Shown: positions 34,225 to 43,910, counted from the stretch's first letter. The stretch: DNA of 63,671 nt from Nitrospinaceae bacterium (GCA_029261405.1 JAJDBK010000037.1:5001-68671), one strand, 5' to 3'. The notes: generated by a model from the letters alone, not told the origin. Numbers and translations: made by a program.

Positions 34225-36132
34225 ATGAAAATAGCGTTCAAAAATCCGAACACTTATATAGTGCTGGCGGTGGACGCTCTGTTGCTCTATTTCTCCTACC
34301 TGCTGGCTTACTGGCTCCGTTTTGAATCGTTCGAGGGGCCGTTTCTCGCCTTCTTCTGGCAAAGCGTCGGCCCGGTTGTTTTTGTTAAACTGACAGTTTT
34401 CTCCTTTTGCGGACTCCAGTCCGGCATGTGGCGTTATACCGGCGTTGTAGATTTCATCAACATCATCAAAGCTACCGTAATCAGCTTTGTCATAATCGTC
34501 GCCGGGCTGATCTACATCCATTACCCCGATTTTGCGGGCAGGTTTTCAAGGTCGGTCTTCGTTATCGATGGCGTTATGACCGTGGGTCTGATCTCGCTTT
34601 TCAGGTTGTCGATCCGGATCTCCTACTCCAAAGAGGGTATTGCCACAACCTTCAGCGATTTTTTCTCCTTGGCGGGACACACAAAAAGTAACCCGGATGA
34701 GAGCGAAGGCATCAAGGTGGCGATTTTCGGCGCTGATGACCGGGGGGAACTGCTCATCCGCTCCCTGACAGGGGTTGGCAGGAATACTCACCTGCATTAC
34801 GACCTGGTCGGCCTGATCGACGATAATCCATCAAACGATGGCGCCAGTATGCACGGACATCGTGTTCTCGGACCGATGGCGAGTTTCGGAGAGCTTGTTG
34901 AACGGTTCGGCATAAAGGAGTTGCTTGTGGCAAGCCGTGTCACCGGAGAGAAAATCGAAGAGATAAACGAACAGTGCAAAAAGAACAACGTCGCCTGCCG
35001 TGTCATCCCCGGTTATTTCGACGATAAAAACCAGGAGATAGACGCGGGTATCCTGCGGGAGATAGAGATTGAGGATCTTCTCTTCCGCGACCCGGTTGAG
35101 ATAGACCATTCTGTTATCGAAAAGAACCTTAAAGGCCGCCGTGTAATGATTACCGGGGCGGGAGGCTCCATCGGCTCGGAGCTTGCCCACATGATCGAGA
35201 GGTTCGACCCTTCATCAATGATCCTTGTGGACAAATCGGAAAACGACCTTTTTCGGCTACAGATGAGCCTCAACAAGCTCAAGAGAGGTTGTGAACTGTT
35301 CGTCTGCGCCGATATCTGCCACGAACAGAAGATGGAGTCGGTCTTCGTTAAATACCGCCCCGAAGTTGTTTTCCACACAGCGGCCTATAAACATGTGCCG
35401 ATGATGCAGTCGAACATGGACGAGGCGATAAGAAACAACATCAGCGGCATGAAAGTCATCTCCGACATGTCGGACAAGTATGGTGTCGAAAAGTTTATCC
35501 TGATCTCCACCGATAAGGCGGTAGATCCGATCAACGTCATGGGGGCCACAAAAAGGGTATGCGAACTCTACCTGCTCTCGAAAGCCGAAACGAGCAAAAC
35601 CCGATTCATGGCGGTCCGTTTCGGCAACGTTCTGGGGAGTAACGGCTCTGTTGCCCCGATATTCTTAAACCAGATAAAAAACAGAGGGCCGGTAACCGTT
35701 ACCCACCCCGATATCGAACGTTATTTCATGACAATTCATGAAGCCGTCGGTCTCATACTGCAAACCGCCACCCTTGGCCAACAGGGGTCTCTCTACCATC
35801 TGGACATGGGGAAACCTGTGCGAATTTCTGACCTCGCTGAAAAGATGATCCGTATCGCCGGGTTTGAACCTAACGTCGATATCGATATCGTCTATACCGG
35901 CCTGCGCGACGGTGAGAAGGTGAAGGAGAAACTTATCGGATCGAGCGAAAAGACCAGACCGACCAGTCATGCGAAGATACTGAACGTTCTTTTTGAAGGA
36001 AGACCATGGGATGACATCGAAGATCTGGTGAAAAAGGTGATCGATGAGGCTCCGTCCAGACCGGAAGAGACCGGCGCCGCACTGATACAGGAACTGAACC
36101 GTGGCGTTCGTGGCGCTACCATCAAGAGATGA
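34225..36132 (+). CDS. FlaA1/WbpM/CapD-type nucleoside-diphosphate sugar 4,6-dehydratase (membrane)
   Basis: 635 residues from the ATG at 34225. Four N-terminal membrane helices (about 8-125), a first Rossmann-like domain (about 165-290), then the catalytic SDR domain from about 308 (MITGAGGSIGSEL), with FHTAAYKHVPM, LISTDKAVDPINVMGATKR and the atypical Met in place of Tyr in MGATK, as is usual for WbpM. Members convert UDP-GlcNAc to its 4-keto-6-deoxy derivative, the start of QuiNAc/FucNAc-type sugars. The stop overlaps the next start (ATGA). Confidence 0.85.
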   Translation: MKIAFKNPNTYIVLAVDALLLYFSYLLAYWLRFESFEGPFLAFFWQSVGPVVFVKLTVFSFCGLQSGMWRYTGVVDFINIIKATVISFVIIVAGLIYIHYPDFAGRFSRSVFVIDGVMTVGLISLFRLSIRISYSKEGIATTFSDFFSLAGHTKSNPDESEGIKVAIFGADDRGELLIRSLTGVGRNTHLHYDLVGLIDDNPSNDGASMHGHRVLGPMASFGELVERFGIKELLVASRVTGEKIEEINEQCKKNNVACRVIPGYFDDKNQEIDAGILREIEIEDLLFRDPVEIDHSVIEKNLKGRRVMITGAGGSIGSELAHMIERFDPSSMILVDKSENDLFRLQMSLNKLKRGCELFVCADICHEQKMESVFVKYRPEVVFHTAAYKHVPMMQSNMDEAIRNNISGMKVISDMSDKYGVEKFILISTDKAVDPINVMGATKRVCELYLLSKAETSKTRFMAVRFGNVLGSNGSVAPIFLNQIKNRGPVTVTHPDIERYFMTIHEAVGLILQTATLGQQGSLYHLDMGKPVRISDLAEKMIRIAGFEPNVDIDIVYTGLRDGEKVKEKLIGSSEKTRPTSHAKILNVLFEGRPWDDIEDLVKKVIDEAPSRPEETGAALIQELNRGVRGATIKR

Positions 36133-36689
36133 AAAGAGCGTTCGATATCACACTGGCCCTTGCCATAATCCCCTTCGCCGTTATCCTGATGATCCTGATA
36201 GCCATAGCGGTAAAAACCACTTCAAAAGGCCCGGTAATCTACTTCTCCAACAGGGTGGGTAAAGGGAAGACGATATTCAGCATGGCGAAGGTACGAACCA
36301 TGCTGATCGACACTCCTCCTGTGGCCACCCACCTGCTGGAAAATCCCGATACCTGGCTGACACCTGTCGGCGGATATCTTCGCAAGCGTAGTCTCGACGA
36401 GATCCCCCAGTTATGGAACGTTTTACTGGGTGACATGAGCTTCGTCGGCCCGCGTCCGGCTCTCTTCAATCAGGACGATCTGGTTGCCATGCGGGACGAA
36501 CTCGGGATATACGAGCTGACTCCGGGAGTGACAGGATGGGCGCAGATCAACGGTCGGGACGAGATTCCCCTCACCGAGAAGGTCAGGTTTGAGGCGTATT
36601 ACAGAGAGAACAGGTCGTTTCTATTCGACATGCGGATCTTATGGCTCACGATTAAACGGGTGCTTATGGCACAAGACGTAAAACACTAG
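36129..36689 (+). CDS. Initiating sugar-phosphate transferase (bacterial sugar transferase, small PglC type)
   Basis: 186 residues: a single N-terminal membrane segment (about 5-27), then the conserved catalytic region with FSMAKVRTML, LRKRSLDEIPQLWNVLLGDM (Asp-Glu catalytic pair) and SFVGPRPALF plus PGVTGWAQINGRD. It transfers a sugar phosphate to undecaprenyl phosphate, the first membrane step of the glycan unit. The small size without a four-helix N-terminus matches the PglC/WecA-independent monotopic class. Coupled to the dehydratase (ATGA), whose product may be its substrate. Its stop TAG begins a dispersed palindrome. Confidence 0.9.
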   Translation: MKRAFDITLALAIIPFAVILMILIAIAVKTTSKGPVIYFSNRVGKGKTIFSMAKVRTMLIDTPPVATHLLENPDTWLTPVGGYLRKRSLDEIPQLWNVLLGDMSFVGPRPALFNQDDLVAMRDELGIYELTPGVTGWAQINGRDEIPLTEKVRFEAYYRENRSFLFDMRILWLTIKRVLMAQDVKH

Positions 36690-36706
36690 GAGTCTGTCGG
36701 ACCTGG
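36687..36706 (+). repeat. Stop-codon-associated palindromic element, copy 2
   Basis: TAGGAGTCTGTCGGACCTGG starts with the TAG stop of the sugar-phosphate transferase. It shares TAGGAGTCTGTCGGAC with the element at 60789-60809 and TAGG.GTCTGT.GGACC with the one at 10115. It ends just before the stop of the convergent O-antigen ligase gene (36710). Confidence 0.6.
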
Positions 36707-36709
36707 AAT

Positions 36710-38671
36710 CTACTCCCACCTTGTCTCTCCCATCAGTACGCCCAGATCGCGGTTATCGGCGCTGAGTCCCGATTTTGCCGGATTGAAGAGTGTGGAATTC
36801 TCGATGGTTAGGACTTGTCCATTCTCTTTGCCTGCGTCGATGATGATTTCCTTGAACGAAGGCCCCTCAAGGGTCGCTGTCGCGCTCTTATCCCCATACC
36901 TGATTGTAACCGTTTGTGAACCTACCGATCCGGGAGCCGGGAAAGAGAGGGGGATAATCAGCCGATTCCCCTCCCGCTGTAGATAAAACGCCGCCCTGCG
37001 ACCTGTCCACCTCACATGGGAGCCATCCGCACGACTCTCCCAGTTATAGAGTCCAGGTTGCATCTTTTCGCTGATTGGCCTCGATTGCACAAGGTGAACC
37101 TGCCACGAAAAGAGGAGCGCCAGCACAAGTCCTATGACCACATTCCATCTGGCGGTGTGCCGCAAAATCTTTTCGCACGGGAAACCGAGGGCTATCACAA
37201 GCCCTGAGGCTATCCAGAACCAGATTCCCAACACCCGAACATGGGCGATATTGTTGGTCAGCCCCAGAATCAGCCAGATGAAGACCGAAAGGCCGAATAT
37301 CGTCGCCAGACAGTCCGTTTTCGAGTCCCCCAGTATTTTTGCGGAACGGAGCGCGCCACAAAGAATAGTGAGCGCAAAAACCGTAAAGATGGCAAGCCCC
37401 ACAAATCCTTTCTCCGCCAGAGTCTGAAAATAGTAAGAGTGGGCGGTGCCAGAGGATATGTCGATAAGGAATGAAGGTTCGCCCGTGTAAAACTCTGAAA
37501 ACAGACGATGGAATCGGCCCGGCCCCACTCCGAGCGCCGGGGATACCGAAAACATGCTTATAGCCGTGTCCCATAGGGGAAATCTTAAATCGGAAGTCAG
37601 TCGGTCAAGGGAAAGTTTATCGCCGAGTCTTGACACGAAGGCAATAAAAAGAGCGATTATCAATAACGACACACCAGTACCGACCAATGATCCGACAGGT
37701 TTTTTATCGTCCTGCACCGACCAGCGCCATACCAGATAACATACCGCTATTATTGCGATTATGGATATCAATACTGATCGTTGGCCCGACAAAAAGAGGC
37801 ACAGCAGGACCGGCCCCGTCAGGATCAGACCGATTATCCTTTCAACAACTCCTCTGCCACGACCAGTGACAAGCCAGATCGACGCCGGGAGAAAAATGAG
37901 TAGGTATTGCGCCAGGTATTGCCTGTTGTAGGAAAACGCTGTCGGCGCCCCTTCGCTATCCCCTACAAGAGAGAGGCTGGCGTAACTCCAGTTCTCCGGG
38001 TATTTCATCAAAATATCGTAATGGTACAGAATCCCGATTGTTGAAATTGTAGTGATCGATAGCAGGGTGGCGAACAAAATCCGTTCCGGCCATTGCCTTC
38101 CGGCGGTGGGAACGACCTGTACCGCGAGCCAGAAGAGAGCCACACCGCTGGCTACATCGGTAACCTCACGGAAATAGTTGATTACGGACCATTCGTGTCC
38201 GCTGAGCCACAACTCGAAAATCCTCTGTGGCGTAAAGACCCAAAACTCGTAATAAAGTTCCTTTAAGTCCAGTGGCAGGCTTAACAGCGAGGATATCAAA
38301 ATGAGAAGTAACAATCCCTTGTGCGGAAAAATCTTTCTCTTCAGGAGCGAAAAAATATAAATGAACCCTGTGACTATCAGAAAGTAGACATGAAACTCTG
38401 TTAACCAGAACCAGGGTCGAACTCCCGCGCCTAAGAAGAAGGGTGTCGCGAGGATAATGTATGAAAATCCGTTAACGGGATGGTAGAGGGTAATGGTGAC
38501 AAAAAAGAGGATCGAGAAAGTTACGGCCAGGGTTTCGGGCAGGTTGAAAAGCCACGCAAGAATCCCCTCCGCCACGAAAAAAAGGAATATGTTCAGCGGA
38601 TCGATAACTTTTACCAGATTTTGTGTCCCCACTCTAGAATAACTCCAATTCTTCTCTTTTCCACTGCTCAA
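36710..38671 (-). CDS. O-antigen ligase/polymerase (Wzy/WaaL superfamily) with C-terminal beta domain
   Basis: 653 residues from a TTG. About 12 hydrophobic segments; the diagnostic large periplasmic loop carries ALGVGPGRFHRLF and AHSYYFQTLAEKGFVGL. The C-terminal ~120 residues form a soluble beta-sandwich (YNWESRADGSHVRWTG, ending SGLSADNRDLGVLMGE), a tail seen in some ligase-like proteins of environmental bacteria. It acts either to polymerise repeat units or to ligate the glycan to a lipid or protein. It is a lone minus-strand gene within a plus-strand block. Confidence 0.8.
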   Translation of the reverse strand: MSSGKEKNWSYSRVGTQNLVKVIDPLNIFLFFVAEGILAWLFNLPETLAVTFSILFFVTITLYHPVNGFSYIILATPFFLGAGVRPWFWLTEFHVYFLIVTGFIYIFSLLKRKIFPHKGLLLLILISSLLSLPLDLKELYYEFWVFTPQRIFELWLSGHEWSVINYFREVTDVASGVALFWLAVQVVPTAGRQWPERILFATLLSITTISTIGILYHYDILMKYPENWSYASLSLVGDSEGAPTAFSYNRQYLAQYLLIFLPASIWLVTGRGRGVVERIIGLILTGPVLLCLFLSGQRSVLISIIAIIAVCYLVWRWSVQDDKKPVGSLVGTGVSLLIIALFIAFVSRLGDKLSLDRLTSDLRFPLWDTAISMFSVSPALGVGPGRFHRLFSEFYTGEPSFLIDISSGTAHSYYFQTLAEKGFVGLAIFTVFALTILCGALRSAKILGDSKTDCLATIFGLSVFIWLILGLTNNIAHVRVLGIWFWIASGLVIALGFPCEKILRHTARWNVVIGLVLALLFSWQVHLVQSRPISEKMQPGLYNWESRADGSHVRWTGRRAAFYLQREGNRLIIPLSFPAPGSVGSQTVTIRYGDKSATATLEGPSFKEIIIDAGKENGQVLTIENSTLFNPAKSGLSADNRDLGVLMGETRWE

Positions 38672-38740
38672 AGGGCAACCTGCAGTAAGCGTAAAGGCTA
38701 TCCACTTTACAGGCGCCCTCTCCCACCTTACAATGCGGTT

Positions 38741-39658
38741 ATGCCGGAAAGTAAGGAAACCTGTCGATCAGCGTCTATGACAACACCTGTGGTGTCGGTA
38801 ATCATCGTCAATTATAACGGCGGCCCCTTACTCACCGAATGTGTCCGGTCGGCTCTGCTCTCCACTTATCCGGTGGAGGTGATCGTATCGGACAACGGCT
38901 CCACAGATGGTAGCACAGAAAAAATCGATAATATCGCCTTCCCGGAAAAGCGTCTTACCGTTATTGAAAACGGGGCGAACCTCGGTTTTGCCAAAGCGAA
39001 CAATATCGCTGTCAAATCGGCTTGCGGTGAGCTGTTTTTGTTTCTGAACCCGGACTGCGTAATAAGGCCGGATACGGTTGAGAAGATGGTAGCCGTATTA
39101 GGCGACCATGAAAAAGTCGGAATGGCCGGGTGTCTGATAAGAAACCGGGACGGGTCGGAACAGGCCGGGTGCAGACGAAACACCCCTACGCCGATGCGAA
39201 CTGTTGCGAGCCTGACCGGGTTGAACAGACTGTTTCCCGAATCGAAAAAGTTCGAGAGTTTTGTCCTGACAGGGACCCCGTTACCCGAAGGGCCGACTCA
39301 GGTGGAGGCGATATCGGGGGCGTTTATGCTGGTTCCAAAAAGAGCGTTTGACGATGTGGGGCCGCTTGATGAGACCTATTTCATGCACTGCGAGGACCTG
39401 GACTGGTGCTTTCGTTTCCGCCAGGCCGGTTGGCATGTTCTGTTCGTTCCGGGTGTGGAGGTGATTCATGAGAAAGGGACACCGAGCAAGGGTCGTCCAT
39501 ATTTTGTGGAGTGGCACAAACATAGGGGAATGGTCATCTATTTCCAGAAGTTTTTCCGGGACGAATATCCATATCTATACCCGCTGATCGTGTTGGCGGT
39601 CTGGCTGAAGTTTGGAGTTGTGGTGGCGAAAATTTTTATTCGCCGAATGTTGGGCTGA
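38741..39658 (+). CDS. GT2-family glycosyltransferase
   Basis: 305 residues from the ATG at 38741 (an alternative ATG is at 38777). The frame is open to 38480 but that part lies within the divergent ligase gene. GT-A fold with VSVIIVNYNGG, ESTDGS-type SDNGSTDGSTEKI (nucleotide-sugar binding), LFLNPDCVI (DxD-like) and DEPYFMHCEDLDWCFR-type catalytic EDLDWCFR. Resembles rhamnosyltransferase-style GT2 enzymes, which suits the dTDP-rhamnose genes, but the donor is not proven. Its last 23 bp overlap the convergent epimerase. Confidence 0.85.
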   Translation: MPESKETCRSASMTTPVVSVIIVNYNGGPLLTECVRSALLSTYPVEVIVSDNGSTDGSTEKIDNIAFPEKRLTVIENGANLGFAKANNIAVKSACGELFLFLNPDCVIRPDTVEKMVAVLGDHEKVGMAGCLIRNRDGSEQAGCRRNTPTPMRTVASLTGLNRLFPESKKFESFVLTGTPLPEGPTQVEAISGAFMLVPKRAFDDVGPLDETYFMHCEDLDWCFRFRQAGWHVLFVPGVEVIHEKGTPSKGRPYFVEWHKHRGMVIYFQKFFRDEYPYLYPLIVLAVWLKFGVVVAKIFIRRMLG

Positions 39659-40496
39659 ATCCCCTTGGCGTGTATGCAAAATCGCGGGTGGCTTCTGAAT
39701 GATCGAAACAGAGGTCAGTCGCCATTTTCTCCGCCATGCCAACTGAGACGTGACCGTATCCGGGAAGTAGTGACAGCATTCTGACGGCTAACCGTAACAG
39801 TGGAACAGGAATCGAAATTATCCGTTCAGCCAGGCCCATAGCTGTGAAGACCCGTGAGACCATCTCGCGGTATGTGACACTCTCCCCACCACTTAAGTCG
39901 TACGCCTTATTGAATGTCTTTTCATTTGAAACGGTGGCAAGGCAGGCGATTGCGAGATCTTCGGCGTGAACCGGCTGGCGTAATCCGGTCGCGCTACCGG
40001 CTACAGGGAAAAACCGGAATTTTTCAATGACCCTTGCGATGGCGGTGACGTTCTGGTCAACTCCCATGCCGTAGATCATCGTAGGGCGGAGCAGGGTCCA
40101 TGAGATTGACCTCTCTTCGCATTGCTCCATGAAAGATTTTTCAGCGCGGGCGAGGGATTTGGCTACGGCAAGCTCTTTCGGGTCGGTCGATTCGATTTTG
40201 GTGAACCGGCTGGTGGAGCCGAACGCCACTATCCGGTCAATGCCTGTATCGGCGAGGTCAGCTATTATCGACGGCAAGGTCCAGAGAGGGGCGATATGGA
40301 TATATACCTGCAACCTTTCAAGCTCCGGCAAACCTTCGAGCAGGTCAGCTTCCACCGATCTCACCCCTTCAATCTCGATTTTTTCTACATTCCGGGTCAG
40401 CGCAACCACCCTATACCCGGTTTTTACGAGCCGTGGCAGAAGCAATTTGCCTATCTGACTCGAGCCGCCACTTACCAGCACATGGAGTTCGCTCAT
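39636..40496 (-). CDS. NAD(P)-dependent sugar epimerase/reductase (extended SDR)
   Basis: 286 residues; N-terminal LHVLVSGGSSQIGKLLLPRL resembles the GxxGxxG nucleotide site of the family, with SGGSSQIG. The catalytic Tyr-x-x-x-Lys is not clear; the region near RAEKSFMEQCEE occupies its position and no Tyr is present. So it may be an atypical SDR, as in NAD(P)-binding protein families related to NmrA or UDP-glucose epimerases without dehydrogenase chemistry. Overlaps the upstream glycosyltransferase (ATGA). Exact reaction unknown. Confidence 0.7.
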   Translation of the reverse strand: MSELHVLVSGGSSQIGKLLLPRLVKTGYRVVALTRNVEKIEIEGVRSVEADLLEGLPELERLQVYIHIAPLWTLPSIIADLADTGIDRIVAFGSTSRFTKIESTDPKELAVAKSLARAEKSFMEQCEERSISWTLLRPTMIYGMGVDQNVTAIARVIEKFRFFPVAGSATGLRQPVHAEDLAIACLATVSNEKTFNKAYDLSGGESVTYREMVSRVFTAMGLAERIISIPVPLLRLAVRMLSLLPGYGHVSVGMAEKMATDLCFDHSEATRDFAYTPRGFSPTFGE

Positions 40497-41467
40497 GGAT
40501 TTTTTGAATAGGGGCGAAAGATACCTCTCTCCATGCTACGCCATATCTCACCCACCGAGGCTTTTCGTCCCTTCTGTACCGTTGATCTCGTTTCCAGAAT
40601 TTTCCTTAAACCTTTGATAGCGTCGATTTTTGCGGTGAAAATTATTTTGGGTCGTCCTTTCAGGGTGAAATATAGAATAGCGGCAAGATTTAACAGAAGA
40701 AACTGTGGTAAATATATGATAAATAAGGGCCACGGCATATTTTTCACAAAAGTATACACAGAATTTCTCTGGCCGTGGTAGATGTAGAAATCGCTGTGCA
40801 GACCTGTGGTTACGCTCCCTTCGTGGAAGGCCACTGCGTTGTGAACGTATAGACATTTATGCCCCCGCAACCTTAGCCGGAATCCGATATCCACATCTTC
40901 CACATAGCAGAAATATCGTTGGTCCATGCCACCCACCGCCAGGTAATCGTCCCTTTTATACATGGCGGCGGCGCCACACGGCGAAAAGACCTCCCTGTTA
41001 ACCGGGTCGATCACCGATAGCGGCTTTCTGTACCCGATACGCCACACCCGGCCTGAGACATGGTAAGCGTCACCGGCGCCATCGACGACATCCGGTTCGT
41101 CAGTCGCCATTGTCCGGCTTGCAAAAAAAGCGTGGTCTCGATTCTCATCAGCCGCCTTCAGAAGGTTTTCCAGCCAGTCAGGTTCGCTGTAAGCGTCCGG
41201 GTTGAGCAGGACAACGTAGTCACAATCGTCTACATGCCTGACTGCAATATTGTTCGCCTCGGCGAATCCGAGGTTCTTATCCTGCCGTAAAACCTCGACT
41301 CCCGGATGACGCTCTTCGATACCGTCAGCGGAGTTGTCAGAGCTTGCGTTATCGACAAGAACTATCCTTTTTGCAGGCGTGGTTTGGCTCTTTATGGCGG
41401 TCAGACACTTTTCGAGCGTGGCGCCAGCGTTCCAGTTGACTATAATGACCGCTACAGAAATATTCAT
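40493..41467 (-). CDS. GT2-family glycosyltransferase
   Basis: 324 residues; the ATG at 41467 is preferred (AGG 7 bp upstream), with a GTG at 41470 also open. GT-A fold: VAVIIVNWNAGATLEK, LVDNASSDNSADGIE, VVLLNPDAY (DxD-like) and YFCYVEDVDIGFRLRLRG. The rhamnosyltransferase-like family is again suggested. The C-terminal segment after about residue 240 has a hydrophobic stretch (WPLFIIYLPQFLLLNLAAI), which suggests membrane attachment. Only ~26 bp separate it from the divergent aminotransferase gene, so the promoters of both must overlap the coding regions. Confidence 0.85.
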   Translation of the reverse strand: MNISVAVIIVNWNAGATLEKCLTAIKSQTTPAKRIVLVDNASSDNSADGIEERHPGVEVLRQDKNLGFAEANNIAVRHVDDCDYVVLLNPDAYSEPDWLENLLKAADENRDHAFFASRTMATDEPDVVDGAGDAYHVSGRVWRIGYRKPLSVIDPVNREVFSPCGAAAMYKRDDYLAVGGMDQRYFCYVEDVDIGFRLRLRGHKCLYVHNAVAFHEGSVTTGLHSDFYIYHGQRNSVYTFVKNMPWPLFIIYLPQFLLLNLAAILYFTLKGRPKIIFTAKIDAIKGLRKILETRSTVQKGRKASVGEIWRSMERGIFRPYSKNP

Positions 41468-41493
41468 CACGCTACCTGATAAAGCAAGGTTAC

Positions 41494-42588
41494 ATGGAAT
41501 TTATAGACCTAAAAAAGCAATACCGCAAGATCGCGGGTCGATTGGAACAGCGAATCCTCTCCATTATGGCCAGTGGAAACTATATTCTCGGCCCGGAAGT
41601 CGCCGAGTTGGAAGACGCTCTGGCCGAATTTACAGGTGTGTCGAATGTCGTGGGAGTCTCATCCGGGACCGACGCCCTGATGGCCTCTCTCATGGCGATA
41701 GGGGTGGGCCGGGGTGATGAGGTGGTTACGACTCCTTTCTCCTTTATAGCCGCCGCCGAAGCCGTAGCCCTTGTCGGCGCGACCCCTGTTTTTGTCGATA
41801 TCGATCCTGACACATACAATATCGACCCCGAAAAGATCGAAAGCGCCATAACAGAAAGAACAAAAGCGATAATCCCGGTCTCCATTTTCGGACTCTGCCC
41901 CGATATGGACGCAATTAACGCAATAGGCGCAAAACGGGGTATCGATGTCATAGAGGATGGAGCGCAATCGTTCGGCGCCACATACAAGGGAAGAAACTCC
42001 TGTTCCATTTCGACCTCAGCTATAACCTCTTTCTACCCGGCAAAACCGCTCGGATGTCTGGGCGATGGAGGCGCGTTCTTCACCGATGACGATGAGTTGG
42101 CCTTAAAAGTGCGGAAACTGACCACCCACGGTGAGATGGGCAGATACAACCACGCCATGATCGGTTTTAATGGGCGGCTCGACACCTTGCAGGCTGGAGC
42201 GCTTATTGAGAAGCTGGCCATATTCCCGGAAGAGGTTTTGGAGAGGCAAAGGATCGGAGCGCGGTACACTCAAAGGCTGGGTGACGTTGTTAAAACCCCG
42301 GTTGTGCCTGACGGCCAAACCCATATCTACGCCCAGTACACTATCGGAATTGAAAACAGGGATGATTTTTCCGCCAGACTTCGCAAGATGGATATACCGA
42401 CCGCAATTCACTACCCTGTACCGATACATCTGCAACCGGCATTCGACTACCTCGGTTATAAGCCCGGAAACTTCCCCAACTCCGAAAACGCCTGTAATAA
42501 GGTCTTGAGCCTGCCCATGTCCCCTTATCTGGCAGAGAAGGATCAGGATACCGTCATCAGGGCGGTAAGGGAATTCGCCCGACCGTGA
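41494..42588 (+). CDS. DegT/DnrJ/EryC1-family aminotransferase (WbpE-like)
   Basis: 364 residues; AAGG lies 4 bp before the ATG. PLP enzyme with EFIDLKKQYRKI, VGVSSGTDALMASL, VIEDGAQSFGATYKG and TSFYPAKPLGCLGDGGA containing the Schiff-base Lys. The wording is close to WbpE-type enzymes that aminate the C3-keto UDP-sugar uronate. The partner nucleotide-sugar 6-dehydrogenase follows with a 4-bp overlap (GTGA). The oxidoreductase WbpB and acetyltransferase WbpD of the known pathway are not in the window, so assignment stays tentative. Confidence 0.85.
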   Translation: MEFIDLKKQYRKIAGRLEQRILSIMASGNYILGPEVAELEDALAEFTGVSNVVGVSSGTDALMASLMAIGVGRGDEVVTTPFSFIAAAEAVALVGATPVFVDIDPDTYNIDPEKIESAITERTKAIIPVSIFGLCPDMDAINAIGAKRGIDVIEDGAQSFGATYKGRNSCSISTSAITSFYPAKPLGCLGDGGAFFTDDDELALKVRKLTTHGEMGRYNHAMIGFNGRLDTLQAGALIEKLAIFPEEVLERQRIGARYTQRLGDVVKTPVVPDGQTHIYAQYTIGIENRDDFSARLRKMDIPTAIHYPVPIHLQPAFDYLGYKPGNFPNSENACNKVLSLPMSPYLAEKDQDTVIRAVREFARP

Positions 42589-43910
42589 GCCATGAGATGA
42601 AAAAACTCCTGGACAAAATAGAGGAGAAAAAGGGGGTGGCCGGTATTATCGGCCTCGGTTATGTGGGGCTTCCCATCGCTTTGCGGTTTTGCGACGCCGG
42701 TTTTAAAACCATCGGGTTTGACATCGATATCAAAAAGGTAGTCCTGCTTGACAGTGGAAAAAGCTACCTTGAGCATATTCCGGGGGGGAGGATCAAGGAG
42801 AGGATCGATGAAGGTCTGTTTACACCCACATCCGATTTTTCCCTCCTCTCAAAGTGCGACATAATAATCATCGCCGTGCCGACCCCTTTGACGGAGAGCA
42901 ATGACCCCGATTTGAGTTTTGTTATAAATACGACTAAAACCATCGCCCAATACCTGAAAAAAGGTCAGGCGATCTCCCTCGAATCAACGACCTATCCCGG
43001 CACCACAAGAGAGGAGTTGCTGACCCGCTTTGATAGCTCATCAATGAAAGCGGGAGTCGATTATTTTCTGATCTACTCCCCGGAACGGGAGGATCCCGGC
43101 AACAAACATTTTGAGATCCGCTCCATCCCGAAAGTTGTGGGGGGTATTACGGAAAACTGTCTCGAAGTGGGAAAAGCGATCTACGGCGCCATAGTTAAAG
43201 AGGTGGTTCCGGTTAGCTCCACAGAAACAGCCGAGATGAGCAAACTGCTCGAAAACATCTTCCGGGGGGTTAATATCGCTCTGGTAAACGAACTCAAGAT
43301 GCTCACCGACAAGATGGGGATAAACATCTGGGAAGTGGTAAAGGCAAGCTCTACAAAACCGTTCGGCTTCATGCCCTTTTATCCTGGCCCCGGCCTGGGT
43401 GGGCACTGTATCCCTATCGACCCTTATTACCTGAGCTGGAAAGCGAAACAGTACGATTTTTCCACAAGGTTCATCGAACTTGCCGGAGAGGTGAACACCC
43501 ACGTTCCCCACTGGATTGTGGAAAAAACCGCCTCGCTTTTAAACGGAAAGAAAAAATCGCTCAACGGATCAAACATCCTGATAATCGGCGCCGCATACAA
43601 AAAAGGGGTGAACGACACCCGCGAATCGCCCGCCGTTTCACTGATAAACCTCTTCACATCAGCCGATGCAAAAGTTCGATACCATGATCCGCACGTTCCG
43701 GTTCTCTCTGGTTTGAGAAAACTTGAACGAACGATAAAATCTACCCCCCTGACCGTCAAAAACATTGAGAAGAGCGATGTTGTTATCATAGTCACCGATC
43801 ATGACGAGATCGACTACAACCTTCTGGTAAAACACTCCGACCTTCTCATAGACACGAGAAACGCCACCAGCCGGGTCAAAGGGAAAAAGAGAAACGTGCA
43901 TTTCGCCTGA
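42585..43910 (+). CDS. Nucleotide-sugar 6-dehydrogenase (UDP-HexNAc type, WbpA/WecC-like)
   Basis: 441 residues starting at a GTG that overlaps the aminotransferase stop. NAD-binding GIIGLGYVGLPIA at about 19-31; the catalytic Cys is in GPGLGGHCIPIDPYYLSW; AAYKKGVNDTRESPA is the C-terminal substrate-domain signature. It oxidises UDP-GlcNAc or UDP-ManNAc to the uronic acid. Within this locus it would supply an acidic amino sugar. The stop overlaps the following start (ATGA). Confidence 0.9.
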   Translation: MSHEMKKLLDKIEEKKGVAGIIGLGYVGLPIALRFCDAGFKTIGFDIDIKKVVLLDSGKSYLEHIPGGRIKERIDEGLFTPTSDFSLLSKCDIIIIAVPTPLTESNDPDLSFVINTTKTIAQYLKKGQAISLESTTYPGTTREELLTRFDSSSMKAGVDYFLIYSPEREDPGNKHFEIRSIPKVVGGITENCLEVGKAIYGAIVKEVVPVSSTETAEMSKLLENIFRGVNIALVNELKMLTDKMGINIWEVVKASSTKPFGFMPFYPGPGLGGHCIPIDPYYLSWKAKQYDFSTRFIELAGEVNTHVPHWIVEKTASLLNGKKKSLNGSNILIIGAAYKKGVNDTRESPAVSLINLFTSADAKVRYHDPHVPVLSGLRKLERTIKSTPLTVKNIEKSDVVIIVTDHDEIDYNLLVKHSDLLIDTRNATSRVKGKKRNVHFA

